The notes: generated from the letters alone by a model not told the origin. Shown: positions 1 through 25,400, counted from the first letter of the stretch. The stretch: 64,000 nt of DNA from Escallonia rubra (GCA_033065855.1 JAVXUO010002887.1:372001-436000), one strand, 5' to 3'. Made by a program: numbers and translations.

Positions 1-3190
<3,190 letters not shown>

Positions 3191-3728
3191 GAATATTTCT
3201 AGAACCATGAAAAGCTGGATTTCTTCGCCGCATTAAAGGTGAAATGTTACGTTTGTCTCCAATCGCCTGCATGCTGTTGAAGAACTCGTTCTTTTTCAGT
3301 GTTTTCTTTGCACAATTTGGAATAACGATCACACGCTGGATGATGTGATGGCTATACTTTTCATTAATGGCCGCTGCTGCCTTCGTTGTATATTCTTACT
3401 CACGAGACGCTATATTCATAATCATGTTGCTCGCGAAACTTCTGTTATTGACTGTCCACGTATGATAACTATGAAATGGGGGTCTTTAAAAGGTGGTAAT
3501 GAAGCAGGAACTGAACTTTGAAGACTGTTATAATCATCGTAGTGGTACACATGCAACTGGTATCTGCTCGGCATTGCTATCAAGTAGACCCTCAAGAGTA
3601 AACCTGCTGCAGTCTATCAAAATGCTATAGTTGAAGTCAACTGATATATTGTGAACCCGTAGTTCTTTCTAGGCGTGAGAGCAGATTATAAATAGGAGCA
3701 GACATTTGAGAGGAGAAAACTTCAGGAT
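3191..3728 (+). other. 3' flank of glycolate oxidase
   Basis: This stretch follows the stop codon at 3188-3190 and presumably holds the 3' UTR. No further gene is recognisable. The polyadenylation site was not determined. Confidence 0.5.
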
Positions 3729-3864
3729 AAGTATATGCAGAGCTAACCCAAAGGGGTAGTCGAGTTGGCAAGGGGCCTCGAGGTCCCGAGTTCGATTCCT
3801 ACTCCCCGCGGGTTAGATTTCTCATTGGGAAATTTTTAAAAACAAAAAAAGTATATGCAGAGCT
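3729..3864 (+). mobile_element. short tRNA-derived SINE with perfect 16-bp target-site duplication
   Basis: A 104-bp insert (3745-3848) is flanked by perfect direct repeats of 16 bp (AAGTATATGCAGAGCT at 3729-3744 and 3849-3864). The insert has a perfect RNA polymerase III A box (TAGTCGAGTTGG) and B box (GTTCGATTC within GAGTTCGATTCCT), then a short body and an A-rich tail ending AAAAACAAAAA. Together these define a retroposed tRNA-like SINE. At about 104 bp it is shorter than most plant SINEs, so it is either a minimal family or a tRNA-like retrocopy. The perfect duplication suggests a recent insertion. Confidence 0.9.
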
Positions 3865-5534
3865 TCTCATTTCTCTTAGCCTGTGTGTCAATTTTTTTTA
3901 GGAGAGCAAAGATACGAAAAGAAAGGATAGTGACTAATTTTTTTTTTCTCTAGTTTGTGAGTTGTTTTTAAAAGAGAAAAGAGAAAAAAAAATTCAAAAA
4001 ACGAGTGACTGGAGACCAAAAACTGGAAATAGAAGAGTAACAACAAATGGATGGAAGCGGTTCGTCCTTGAGCAACATCATGAAGAATCTAAAACATAAT
4101 TTGTTTATAGGCGAATACTACAACATCGGAAGTGGTTACTCGTCTATGATTATTATAGAAAACTGAAAACTTCATCTAAAATCAAGCCAACAATACATAA
4201 TAGCGGATGGGTGACACAAAAGTTCAAAAGCATAGGAACTACACACGGTAAAAGGAGTAGTGTCCAATTTGGAACACCTTGCAGTAGCGTTCGAGTAGAT
4301 GCGTTCCACGAGTTGTCTCTAAAAATAACTAGTTATTTATCAAATCCCTTCCACAAAAAAAATTCTCCATAATTTTATGTAAGTTCTTTCATAAAAAAAA
4401 AAGGAAACTCTCTTTCATTAGCTTGTATTTATACACCATTAAGTTATCTAGTTCAAATTTTCAAATCCAAATCCACATATAAAATATTCAATCTACAAAA
4501 TCGCCCAAATACTAAATTTGCAATTCCATAAATTTGTAACTCAACAAATTTTAAAATGAATGAATTTTAAAATACAAAATACTTTGAAATTATTCATCAG
4601 TTTGGGTGAGGATTTGAAATTTCCTCGATTGAAATCCACTAATTGGACTACAAAGAAAAAATTGTGAAACCAAAGGATTTTAAAGAGGAATTTGGAGGAC
4701 CTAAATTTTCAGTTGAAATAACCACTCTAAACTAGTTTTTTGTTTAATCTACATAAAAACTACCTTCTAAAATTCAAGCATTTTTTTGTGCCATATGTCT
4801 TTCTACTTTTCTAACCGTTCATCTCTATGTCTCTCCTGTTCTCTTTTAATCCCAACTATTTATTTCTTATTTCTTGTTTCACTAACTTATCTATGATTTA
4901 ACTTATTTCATAATCAGCTATCGTTATACAATACCCATATGCAAAATTGTTAAACATTAAACTTTACAAATTACATATTGGCTAAAGTCAATCTTGAAAG
5001 AAGGTTGACAAGTCATCGACCGTGTGGATGTACTCTCCCACATTTACCGTAATTATTATTATTGTTATCATCAAAATGTCGTTTCACTAACAAATATTTT
5101 GCTTGTTATAGTTCGCTTTTATGTGCGAAAGCATGGGATCAAAACTAATTTATTTGCAGCGACCGGAGAAGCATCGGAATGGCTCATGATTTTAAAAACA
5201 AAGCCACATACGCATCCTCCTCGTAAAGCTAAGGTGAATGATCTAGTCACAGTCTGGTGTATATATACGTGTGGTTTATATGGACTCAAAGGAATTAAAA
5301 TATCTCTGAAATGCAAAATTTGAACTAATCATGGTGATTATAAAATCCGAAAACTTAGCCAAAAACATTATTAGCTGTTGTCTGCCACAGAGTCTTATGA
5401 AAAAAACCCAAACCTTGAGCCAAACACCGAAGAACTAAATAGAAATAGTCCCATGTATTCAAATGTTATTCCATTCTTTGATCAAATCTTTATGCTCCCC
5501 CGAATATAAGTGGTCACTCTGCTTTTGTGTACGC
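3865..5534. other. AT-rich intergenic sequence, nothing recognised
   Basis: Low-GC sequence with many A and T runs. The short ORFs at 5024-5323 show no recognisable protein features. No RNA gene or bounded repeat was identified. Confidence 0.5.
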
Positions 5535-5543
5535 TAAATTTAA

Positions 5544-6775
5544 GGGAAAATTGCAAAAAACAACCTCGTGGTTTGGGTCAGTTGCAAAAAGACCCCTGCT
5601 GTTACAAAAGTTGCAAAGGAACACCGGTGGTCGCAAAAGTGTTGCAACCCACGGTTTCTGTTACGAAATAAAAAATTTGTCCAAAATACCCCTGTAAATT
5701 GTCCAAATGAAAAAATTGCCTTTCATTCTTCACCACAAGGCGAACGGACAGAAGCTACGGACGGGGAAAGGGGAACACTAGTCACCGGCGAGGGCCGAAG
5801 CTACGGATGGAAACCAACGGCGGCAGACGGACAGAAGAAACGGCCGAAGCTACAGCCGACCAAAGCTAACCGGAGGGAGGAAAAGCACGATCGAGACTAC
5901 CGTTTTTTATATGGTGGCCTGTTTTCCTTCTCCGCCGGCGAACTGTTCTCTGGTTGATCAGCCGGCACCCTGGCCGTCGCCGGTAAAAAACCATAGTTGC
6001 CGCACTACCAACGAGCCACATCCACCTCCACCACCGCCTGTCTGCAACCTATCCCACCCACAACCGCCATCACCGCCATCTCCTGCACCCAATCCCGTCG
6101 TCACCACCTACTGAACCCAATCCCGTCACCGCCAACACTCTTACCCAATCCCGCTGCCGCCATCACCATATAATGCCGTAGCTGCCATCGCGGCCCTGTC
6201 TTACCTCCACCACCATCCGCACACCACCACGACCAAACACCACATACCCACGTCAACAATCCCAAAGACCACAATAATCCTAATCGAACAAATACAGATC
6301 AAGGGTTTCAGATTGTAATTTTGCGATTAAAATCCTAGATCTAGGATTGAAACCCTAGATCTGTGACAACTTTCTCTCCCTTTCCCTTTCCCTTTCCCCT
6401 TCTATCCCGTCCCCTTCATGTTGCCTCACCTGCAAACGGTGGAACCCAAAATCGATGGACAGATCCGGGTGGAGCAGGCGCCGGCGGCGATTGTGATGAG
6501 GCAGGTGGCAGCGGTTAGGGTTTGGCTGATTGGAGTAGGAAAAAAAATCAAGATTTGGAGAGGAAAGAAATAAAGGTCATTTTTGTCATTTCGTTAGAAT
6601 AATTTCTACCAAACGCACTATTCAGGAGCGTGAACATCACTTGCTGTTAGTTTGAACGATTTTTTTAACGGTTGTAACACTTTTGCAACCTCAGGTGTTC
6701 TTTTGCAACTTTTGTAATAGTAGGGGTCTTTTTGCAACTGACCCAAACCACGAGGTTGTTTTTTGCAGTTTTCCC
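5544..6775. mobile_element. MULE-like non-autonomous element M1 (9-bp TSD, ~110-bp TIRs)
   Basis: A 1232-bp element bounded by GGGAAAATTGC...GCAGTTTTCCC. Its inverted termini of about 110 bp (5544-5655 and 6668-6775) are imperfect but align along their length. It is flanked by a perfect 9-bp duplication TAAATTTAA (5535-5543, 6776-6784), the size typical of Mutator-like elements. The interior is GC-rich and strand-asymmetric with CCACC/CCGCC runs, plus a palindromic AATCCTAGATCTAGGATT segment near 6330. The open frames inside are Pro- or charge-rich low complexity and I do not call them genes. No transposase is seen, so it must be mobilised in trans or be inert. Confidence 0.87.
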
Positions 6776-7166
6776 TAAATTTAATGCACACATAAGTAGA
6801 GGTTTGTAACACCAAGGGACAAAGAAAGGAAAATCCGACGCTTAGTCCTTATTAGCATTGGACCCGTTTAGCATACTGGTAAACTCGTTCCTTCATATTC
6901 GTATATGATCACAAAAAGATAGTCTCTCCTACATTGTGATTGTTCCGACTCCACACGTAGAATGAGCAGATAGCGGAAACCGAATACATTAATAAGGATA
7001 ACAACAACGTCCTTTTACGACATATGCTATGCAGATAATAAGTTCAATAAATACTATATTTGTGTAGTATGCCTTAGTATTTGTATCGAAAGACGGATAT
7101 GGCCATGTAACCCTACTTTCAACCACTAATATTATTTCTTTAAGGCGCCCCCACCCCCCCAAAAAA

Positions 7167-8262
7167 GGGATAATTGCATAAAATACCCATGTGATTTGGG
7201 GTAGTTGCAAAAAAATCCCTAGCGTTACAAAAATTGCATAAACACATGAAATTGCAAAGGTGTTGCACCGTAAAATTTCCGTAACAGAATGACAAAAATG
7301 TCTAAATTGCCCCTCTATATAAATAAGAAAGGGACGCCCTTTCCTTTTCTCTTTTCCTATTTGATTCTCTTCTTCTCCACAAGATTCTTTGATCTGGACA
7401 TGAACGGAGGCCAGCTGCCTTGGATCTCCGGCGGGCTCACGGCAGCGCGGATGGTCTTGGATCTGGACATGCACGGATTTGATTATTTACTTGAATTGCA
7501 CAAATTCAGATCTAGGGTTTCAAATCGCAATGTGCGAATTTGAAACCCTAAATCTGAATTTTTGCGATTAGAATTCGAATTGTTGGTGACTTATTTTTTT
7601 TTTCCCCGAATGGTCTTTGTTTTCGATAGGATAGGGTTTTGGTTGTTGAATCAGGCTGGTGGCAGTGACGCAATTGGCTAGGGTTTATGGCGGGGTAATC
7701 GGCGGAGCAATTGGATAGGGTTAATGGCGGGCTTGGCGGCAGCGCAAGTCACTAGGTTTGATTGCGAGGCGAGCAGCGATGTAAGATGCGGGGGAGATAA
7801 TGGGGATGACGACGCGGAGTTCGTGGTGGGTGGAAAGGACTTGTGGTGGTGACGAACTTAGCTCCAGTTGATGAAGGCGCTAGCGGCGGCGGCAACACTG
7901 GGTGGTGGCTGAAATGGGCGGCGACAATGGTAAATGGGGCTGGGTGGGGGTGGAGGTGGCGGCTAGGGTTTTGGTTGGTGGGGTGGTGGCTAGGGTTAGG
8001 GTTTGATTGAAATGGAGAAGAAATTGGGACTTGGGTGGGACCATCGGAGTGAAAAAAAAAAGGATGATTTAATTTTTTTACTATATTAAAATTTATCAAA
8101 CGTATTTTTTTAAAAAGTGAATATCACGCTCCGTCAATTTGAATTATTTTTCTAACGGTTACAACAGAATTAATACCACAGGAGACCATTTACAATTTTT
8201 GTAACTCTAGGGGTTTTTTTGCAACTACTCCAAACCACAGTGATATTTTATGCGATTATCCC
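7167..8262. mobile_element. MULE-like non-autonomous element M2, same family as M1
   Basis: A 1096-bp element bounded by GGGATAATTGCATAAAATACC and a matching inverted end reading GATATTTTATGCGATTATCCC. The termini follow the same phrase order as M1: GGG..ATTGCA, then AGTTGCAAAAA, then GTTACAAAAATTGCA. The flanks are A-rich on both sides, so a 9-bp duplication cannot be told from chance. The interior is G-rich, with repeated TAGGGTTT/AAACCCTA phrases and no convincing ORF. It lies about 370 bp upstream of the ALG1-like start codon. Confidence 0.78.
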
Positions 8263-8631
8263 TAAAAAAAAAAAAAAAACTAGTTGGTTTAGGAAAGAGG
8301 GCACAATTAATATTAAGGTTTCATATAGAAACAATAGTACGAGGGGAGGAAATTAGCAGTTCTCGAGTCTTGGGATTTCCATCCGCGAACCACTGACCCG
8401 CGATTTTGCAGCGACTGCGCGCTGAGTTAGAAAATCCGCTTACGGAGCGCCGTTCGTCACCCATAAGAAAAGTAGTAGAATTTAGCCAGTGTGGTGTTTA
8501 GGGCAAAAAGTGGCATTCCTACAATGTCAGGTACTCGTTTCTTCTCCTCAATTTTGCAGTTTCTTCTGATCATATCGGCTTTCGCGTATTTGTACAAATT
8601 TACTGTATTATGTAACACATTTCATGTAGCA
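8263..8631 (+). promoter_or_regulatory. probable promoter and 5' UTR of the ALG1-like gene
   Basis: Between element M2 and the chosen ATG at 8632. The frame is open upstream to 8491 and includes an in-frame ATG at 8524, which would add 36 residues with a hydrophobic stretch. I prefer 8632 because conserved family sequence begins soon after it. A TATA box was not identified. Confidence 0.35.
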
Positions 8632-17427
<8,796 letters not shown>

Positions 17428-17850
17428 TTGTCATATCTGAAAATTTGCTTATAGGCCTATCGATCTCAGAGTTCTTAACAGAGTAATTTCCAGGTTCAAC
17501 CATTTTGGCTGGTTTGAAGGTTGAAGAGCGTTATGAGCTACCTTACATATGGACAAGAAATTTGTGAGCATAGCACTGTGAATAACAAAATGTAACTATG
17601 ATTAAGTAATAAAATATATGTCGGCAGATTTTGTTTTTCATGTAATTGTTATCATGCTTTGTTTTCTACTAAGTTTTGGTGTTCCAGTTTTGAGAATAAT
17701 TGTTATCGTATTTTCATCTCTGCGATATCTCTTTTTGTGAATAGCAAGTACAGTGATCACTATAAGAAAACTTAAAAAGAATATTGGTATGTATGTCGTC
17801 TCATGTTATCCCCAAGAAAGAGACTCATATTCGTTTGTTATGAATAATAT
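17428..17850 (+). other. 3' flank of the ALG1-like gene
   Basis: Follows the TGA at 17425-17427. AATAAAATATATG near 17608 could act as a polyadenylation signal. No gene is seen. Confidence 0.4.
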
Positions 17851-17852
17851 AT

Positions 17853-18600
17853 AGGGGTGGCAAAATTGGTGAGTAGGTCGGGTTTGGGTGTAAATTGAGT
17901 AGGTTGGGTACAAATAGTTGTGTGTCTCGTTTAGTTACGAGTTAAGTGGGTTATCTTTTAAATGGGAGACCAAAAAAAAAATCACTCATCATACTTGTAC
18001 TTGTCGGTGTTGTCACGCCACACGAACATCTTGTGCAGCCACACCTGCACCCACCATTGTCATCACCATGCCCAGACGCGCCGGCGTCGCTGCCACAACA
18101 ATACCCACCTCCTCTGCGCCACACCCAAGCCCACCTATGCTATCGCCATAACTAACCACCTCAGTACACCACAACCACCACTGTCATGCCACCATCACCA
18201 CTAAATCCACAATCATCATGACCACCACCATCACCAAATCAACGATCACCACCATCCCTAAAACAACCACCACGACCACCACTATACAACAACCATTAGT
18301 CCACCACCACCAAATCCACAACCACCTGGTCAGCCATTAAACCTTTGAAGATGTAAAATCCTCCCCCACGGAACCACATATCCGTTCCAGATTTGAGGAG
18401 ATATGTTCCAAATCTGAGGAAAGATGGCAATGAGTTCAGGTCTAGCTCCATGTCTCTGCATTTCTCTATCCCAGTTCGTCATCCTTGGTCGTTGGCTAGT
18501 GGTTGTTACTGTGGCATCGACGGTAACTGGGTGGTGAGGGCGATGAATTCAACGGTTACGTGGTCAATTTGGACAGTGAGCCTTTTTTCTATACACCCTT
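17853..18600 (+). repeat. possible transposon left end plus CCACCA-rich block
   Basis: TAGGGGTGGCAAAATTGG at 17853 resembles the left end of hAT-type plant elements, but I found no matching right end, so the element is truncated or misread. Next comes a strand-asymmetric CCACCA/CATCAC-rich block (about 18020-18330) whose overlapping open frames in all three phases are low complexity. No function is assigned. Confidence 0.35.
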
Positions 18601-18635
18601 TTTGACTTTTTGCACATAATATCAATAGAATTTGA

Positions 18636-19007
18636 ATGATAAATATGAAGTCACTCGTCGTCTTTTTTTTTTCTTCCCCAGTTCAACTTGTCATTCAGTT
18701 TCTTGTGGAAAATGATCTCCCAAATCCATTGAACTTTTCTCTTTTTGACTTTTTACGAATTCTTAGTATGGATCTAAAAGCTTACCTGGCTCTGTCTGGT
18801 GTGAGTACTTACAATGAGGGGAAGCTACCTTCTTCTATTAGAGAACAATCATTGGTGATTATCCTGAAAGGGAAATCCTTGATGAACAAGGATGCTTTTG
18901 ATGAACAAGTTAGATGTCTAATCCCAATGGATTTGGTTATAACCAATGTGCAGCCCCCGCAGGACAGGTGTCACACGAAGAGTAGTCACATTTTTTTCCC
19001 ATATTAG
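18636..19007 (+). other. unrecognised 123-codon ORF overlapping a dispersed repeat
   Basis: The first part (about 18620-18780) is similar to DNA in bystin intron 1 (about 42885-42985). Both have AAGTCAC(T/C)CGTCGT, a T-run, CCCCAGTTCAACTT and ATTCTTAGTAT, so it belongs to a dispersed repeat. The downstream codons have a natural-looking composition (for example YLALSGVSTYNEGKLPSSIR and CLIPMDLVITNVQPPQD). That suggests a captured or decayed exon, but I cannot assign a family. It is not adjacent to any gene on this strand that could use it. Confidence 0.35.
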
Positions 19008-19400
19008 CTAGAATGTAAAAAGGTGATGATGTCTGCAGCTTCTGTTAGATTAGGAAGAAAAGAAAAATGAAGCTCTTCCTTTTTCTCAAACTCATATTGC
19101 GTACTACTGAATTAACAGACTTCAATCTCCCAAATGACTGCGACTTAAACTTGGTTTTAGTGCTGCAAAATTACAAGATAACTTGGGAAGGCAAATTTTT
19201 TTTAGATAAATATCAATTTGGATGATATGCAAACATAAACTGTCTTTATTTTTTTACCGTCAACGAAGAAACCATGTGAAATTTAATTTAAGGAAGAATG
19301 ACCATCCCTACTCCAATGAATGTTGCTATGAATCCAAGAATGCACAGATGCCAGTCTCTCCAGTTTAGTCATTAGAATACCATGTCAGAAAAGTGCAGAT

Positions 19401-22400
19401 CTAGCTTGCTGAATTTTCAAATGCAGGAAGACCCCAATCACTTGGCTCAAAATCCAATAGGGAGCTCAGAACCTGGTCTGCAGTATCATGGAAAGACTTG
19501 TCCAATCTTGGATCTGGTACCATCACTACTGACCTGCATAACAAATTTTGTACATATCACCTCGTCACATTTATACCAGATCAAAAAAAGAAACGATTAC
19601 TCTAAAGGTTAGCCTTACTAGAATCATGTTCTGCATGCAGTGCAAACATTGTTATAGGCCAAACTGAAACATGGACTCAAATAAAAAAGGATCTCACATG
19701 AGAAGAGCCTTTAGAAAAAGAGCATGCAAGAAAAAGTCGCAAAGAAGAGTTAGAATCACTCATACGAGGATCTTCATAAGATAACCAAAAATAAAAAAAA
19801 AAATCTTCATTAGAAGACAAATTCAAGTGAAATCTCATAACTGTGTTCTCAATGACCTGAGAACAGTAAGATCTAAGCCAAAACAAAACAAAATTGGAAC
19901 ATCGGTTTGCCCCAACTTGGATGGTTCATTAAGGCAATTGTGGATGTTACCCAAGTCGTGGCCTAACCTATATCCTTTCTTATTTTCTACAGTTCATAGA
20001 TGTACAGACAGTGTAAATGGGAAATAAAACCACATAAAGCTTCCTCAATATTTGCCAGAAGATTTGGTTTTACCATTGGAAAAGACTAATGGGCCGAAAA
20101 TCAGCTCCGCATCAACAAAGTTAAATTTCAAATTCATTTACAAGAATCATCTCTGACAAAAGTCTTCAATTACTATTGCTGCCTTCCCTTCAGAAGAGAG
20201 ATCCATGCCAACAAAAAGGCATTAAGGCATAATATTGACTATGATTCCCCCTTTAGGGTAAAAAGCCAAAGAAGGCTCATCAAAGAGAAGCCGGGACCAA
20301 TGCAATACGACAAGAATTTATTAACATATATATTATTTGTATGTAATAAAAATAATGCTATTTTAGACAAATAATAAAATATTTTGTTAATTTGGTGAGC
20401 TGTTTAGAAATATTAAAAGTGCATAGTCTAATATGATAAAGTTTGTAAAATTCTGTTATTTTTTTAAAGTAGTGGGTCTATTTTAAAAGGTTGTCAATAA
20501 AGTTGAGACTTAAACATAATAAACATAAACTTTGATAGAAACCCTAGCTTATAAACAACCATCACCCAAAACATATACAACATCAATAGAGCTCTGCCAC
20601 GGAAGGGCCATAGCCGTTGCTGCTGGCCACCGCCGGTTGTCCCTAATTTATATTAATCGCATAGGAATAGAAGATTATAAAAATGCCCCTCGTCACTGGC
20701 CCTCAAGCTATATAATGAGAAAAGAAGATCTCATGCTATCTAACAGGCAGCCGAAAAAAGTTATTCATCCCTACGAAAACATACATACGAAACTGGAAAT
20801 TGTTAATTACCATATGCTGCTCTAATTAGCCTTTTACCCTTGTGGGTAATTACGTCATTGCCACAGAATGATTACTCCCCATTCAACGCACTTAGGTTGC
20901 TATTTTTGTTCACTGTGTATTGATTGGGCTTATTTGGAGGGTTTCAAAGGATTTTACTCAGGTGTGTATTGTTGACCTGGAAGGTACATTCAAGTCACCA
21001 AATCCTTCTGAAGTGGCCAATGCTCTTGCTCTAAATCCTTGCTTTTGCATGGCGCTTTTGCGTGGTGCTTTGAAACACTTGTCAACTTTGCCGCTCTCTT
21101 TGTATTGATTGAGCTTTTTGAAGGGTTTCAAAGGATTTTACTCAGGTGTGTATTGTTGACCTGGAAATTCAAGTCACCAAATCCTTCTGAAGTGGCCAAT
21201 GCTCTAGCTCTAAATCCTCGCTTTTGCATGGCCCTTCTGCGTGGTGCTTTGAAATACTTGTCAACTTTGCCGCTCTCTTTCACTCTCACTCCCACTCCGC
21301 TCTGCGAACTGGTGACTTAGTCTACATGCAGGGATGAAACCTACTGCAACCTCTGTTGAGCTATGAAGCACGGATTCATTCTTGTCGGACCTGCATCAGG
21401 TGCTGATACTCCTGGGTGCTCTACCTAAAGCGTATCCTCTGTGCTTTCTAATTTTCAAATGGTGAATGTAGAGCGTCTCGTGCACTTGGAAAGCACAATA
21501 ATATTCTTCTACTGATAAATTAGTTTGCATGAAGCGAGGGCGGGGGCCGGAAAGGGGGGCACCTGGAAGAATCTAAGGTTGGCAGTGTCTTGAATAAATG
21601 AATGTGTAGAGTATTACCATTTGTTTAACATATCTTACACTTAATTATGGTGTACACTCTTTTTTCCTTCAAATTACCATAAGCGCCAACCCATTGATTA
21701 GAGAGAACACTAGACTGATAGAGGGACAAAGACGGTTCTAGAAAGAAAGGGAAGGTGAAGAGTCATTGGTGACTCTCAACAGCTGGTATTTCCCGATACC
21801 ATTGGAATACGTCCCGGGTGCATATCCTGTGCGTCTTGTGCTTATCTGTGCAACTTAATTGAGTTGCAGAGTTTTATGTGTTTGTCATCCACACGGTCTT
21901 TTCAGAAATTTGATGAGGCAGATGAGCCCAGATGTGCAGTTGTTTATGTTCAGAATTGCTAAAAATGATTGGAGAAAGAAATGGCCCATTCAAATTGAGC
22001 AGTGCCTGTAATACGAAGATGTGTAGTTGGTATTGTTGCATGGAGTAACTAGCATCTCTTCTTCGTCATAAATTGGGAAACAGTCACCGTCTCTCTTTTG
22101 GAAGAAAAAGTTTGAAAGAGTCAACTGCACGTTATATAGTGTGTTGTATAATGTGCACGCAAGTGTGTATATACATATATTATACTACAGGTTTAAAAAT
22201 GTATACATACCTATGTTTTTTTGGAAAAGCTGTACTCAAGTATCCGCCCTGGAAAGCTATCAGATTCCATATTCGCATTTCCTATCTATTGAGAGTGTAC
22301 GGGTTGACTGTCCATCAAGATAGTATTCGAGAGCAAGACAGTCATCAATATTGCTCCTAACCAAGTTCAGGACTACAGGAGATAGATATGAAGTTATCAT

Positions 22401-25400
22401 AGAAAAACGGAGCAAAGATCTCATCTGTATTTCTTTCATGATGTTAGAGGACCAGCTTGCAGGGAAGATGTACTGACTAGGGGCCTTGCAAGTTATTTTT
22501 TTGACCCCATTGCTCAAGTTGGCTACAGAGAAATCTTTTTAACTAGCTTGGAGGGGAACGTTAAGCATAATCAGCATCTAGGCCATGTGGCCCATTTGCT
22601 CTTATGTGATTGCGTCAGTCGTGTTTTCTTATTAGCCTTATATCACCGTGCATAGACACATACACATGTATCTTGGTGTGTGGTACTGTGGTTTTATATA
22701 AAACAGAATCTCTCTCTCCCCACCCCCCCTCCCTCCCTCCCTCCTCCCTCCTCCTGCTCCTCCTCCTCCTCCTGCTGCTGCTGCGTCTTCATAAGACATG
22801 ATTTGGAAAAAGCCAAAAAGAGAGAGAAATAAACCCCATGTAAAACTTATCAGTTTCTTCCGCTCACAGTTTCTTCCAAATTATGACTTGCAGGATTCTT
22901 ATTGCTAATACAGAAGTAAAACCTATCAGCTCCTCTTTCCCAATTCTCCATAGCGCAGCCAGCCCCTCAAAATACAAATTATATTGGACCTTGATCAAAT
23001 TCAGATCGAAGCAGGCCCAAAAGCTGCTATTTCAAAGTAGCTTATGGATTGCAAACATATATTTGAGTAGAAACGACTGTTCAGTTTCACAGATGGATGT
23101 GCGCTAGTGTTATTCACTACTCTACATATCCAAGCTTTCATAAAATTACCACATCTACTGGACAAGACAAGATTATTGCTAATTTACACATATTCGAGAC
23201 AGTAAATAAGGCCACTTACATCCCAGCATTCTTAGCGGCAAGGACACCCGAGGGTGCATCTTCAAAAACCAGAATCTTATGTGGATCTACCGGTCCGCCC
23301 TGTTTACATATTTGTATTATCAATTCACCAAAATTTAAAACGAATTTTTTATTAGTATACACAATTATTTAACTATTTATTAGACAAACTTACCTCAAAT
23401 CGTTTGGCTGCTGCAAGGAATATATCTGGCGATGGCTTGCCTTGCTTAACTTCTGGATCATCGCCATTAACAACGTGATGCATCAAGGAAAATAGCTCAC
23501 CATGTCTTTCTGTTTTCAATTCAAAGTGCCTTCTGTGAGAACTGAAATATAAATTTACATGAGTATTTCATGGCACTCTTTACAGTTCATATATTATCAC
23601 GTACATTAAATCAATTCATATTCAAGTGAAAAATTCTGGGATGTAAGGAGAAAACTGAAAACACGTATCATACCCTGTTGCCACACAAATTGCTATCCCA
23701 TGTGAATGGAGATGTCTGATCAAACGGCTAGCTCCTATAATTGAAGGAAGGGAGAAAAGGAAGCATTAGAAAACCACAACGCTACATATGGATTATTACT
23801 CAAAAAGGGAGTTATTAGTCAATAATTTTCAAAGTGAGAACCTTCGAATTAATATGTCAATAAGTCCTGTTTTGAGTATTTAACCACTTGTAGTCCCAAT
23901 TTAAACATAGATAAAATAAAATACAATCTCAGAATCTGTGAAACATAACTTTACAGTACAACAGAAGTTCTGCAAGGAAATGTATGAAAATTCTGCAGGA
24001 AATACGTTCTTTAGATACCTCTGGAAAATCCTTTGAAAACAACTGATGACAAATTTCTCGCGCTATAAATGCCACTAAATCCCGTCATATGAGGACGTTT
24101 ATTAACCTTTTTAAATGTGGATTCAGATTCCCAATTGACTAAAAGTCAATCTTAATTACGTCTTACAGTATAATAGAACATCCAACGATTAAAGAAAAGA
24201 ATGAAACATACATTATGAAATATACAAAGATTACAAACCTAATCATGAAGAAAGATTGCAAATTTATGCATGCTGAAAAATATTATTGCATGATATTGTC
24301 CATGTAGTCGGACTTAGTACATCAAGCGTGAATCTTTTACAGCGAGAGACTAAAAAACATTCAGAGATGGAGCTAGAGAGTAGAGGGAGATAAGTGTCTC
24401 CTGTCATCTACTCCCTCCATCCCAAAATATTTGCACACATTTGACTCGCACAAACATTAAGAAAGTGGTCAAATAATTAAACCTTTCCATTTTTACCGTT
24501 AGACTTTCGTACCCTTTAACCCGAAAGTACAGTCTCTCTCAAACTCAAAATACACTGTATCGCAACCAGATTCATTTTATCCATCATCCCCACCGCCACG
24601 AATCCGTTCAACCAGATTCATCCCCACCGCCACAAATCACATCCCACAACTACCAAACTCACAAACCACCACCTGAAGCAAACTTCGACATTGATTAAAA
24701 GGCAAATGAGTTCAGAATCAGATCTCAATGTAACTGGATCTCAATGTAGCGGACGCTTAGGTTGTTTGCTTCTCATTTGGTTAGTTTCTCTCTCTCTCTC
24801 TCTCTCTCCCCCCCCATTCCCGGCGCCGCCATTGGTCGGAACCCCACACCAACACGGCACGAACATCACCCACCGGCCAGCACCATCATCATTTGAATCG
24901 CACCCGCCGCCGCCGTCGTTGCCAGATCTTGGCAGTTGTAGATATCGCCCATGGCTAACACCACTGCCACTGAGTCAACAGCTACTCTGCCTCGCCCAAA
25001 TCCCTGATCACCGCCATCGTCGCTGCTAGATCAACATCGCCCATGGCTAAAGCCACCTCCAGTGCAACCGAGTCAACCGTAACTTGCCTCACCCTAATCC
25101 CTGACTACCACTGCCATATCTTCGTTTTTTGTTTTCCGATTTGTATTTTTGGCAGTAAGGATTGTGGGTTTGTTGGTTGTGGTGGAGTGGCGCGGTGGAG
25201 GATTTGCTGATGGTTGTTTTACACTTGTGGGTTTGGTTGTATACACACACACACACATATATATATGGGGGTTGATCCACATCTACCGGTTGAGAAATAA
25301 TTATTTCTCCAACTGTCATCTGGCCGTCCACTAGAGGTTGTGGACGGCTCATATTTGATATTTTTTACACTAACTGCTATTAAGAGTTACGAAGGACCCT

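Noticed and set aside
3745..3820. Possible functional tRNA gene
   Set aside because: A and B boxes are present but the acceptor and anticodon arms do not fold properly, and the 16-bp duplication with A-rich tail shows a SINE.
5568..6114. ORFs of 129 and 67 codons inside M1
   Set aside because: They begin in the terminal inverted repeat, have Pro/Arg-rich low complexity and show no domain.
18020..18330. CCACCA-rich frames as a proline/histidine-rich protein
   Set aside because: Open in all three plus frames, pure low complexity, with no start context or homology.
22610..22801. 63-codon ORF ending in Leu/Ser repeats
   Set aside because: Translation of a CTCCTC microsatellite.
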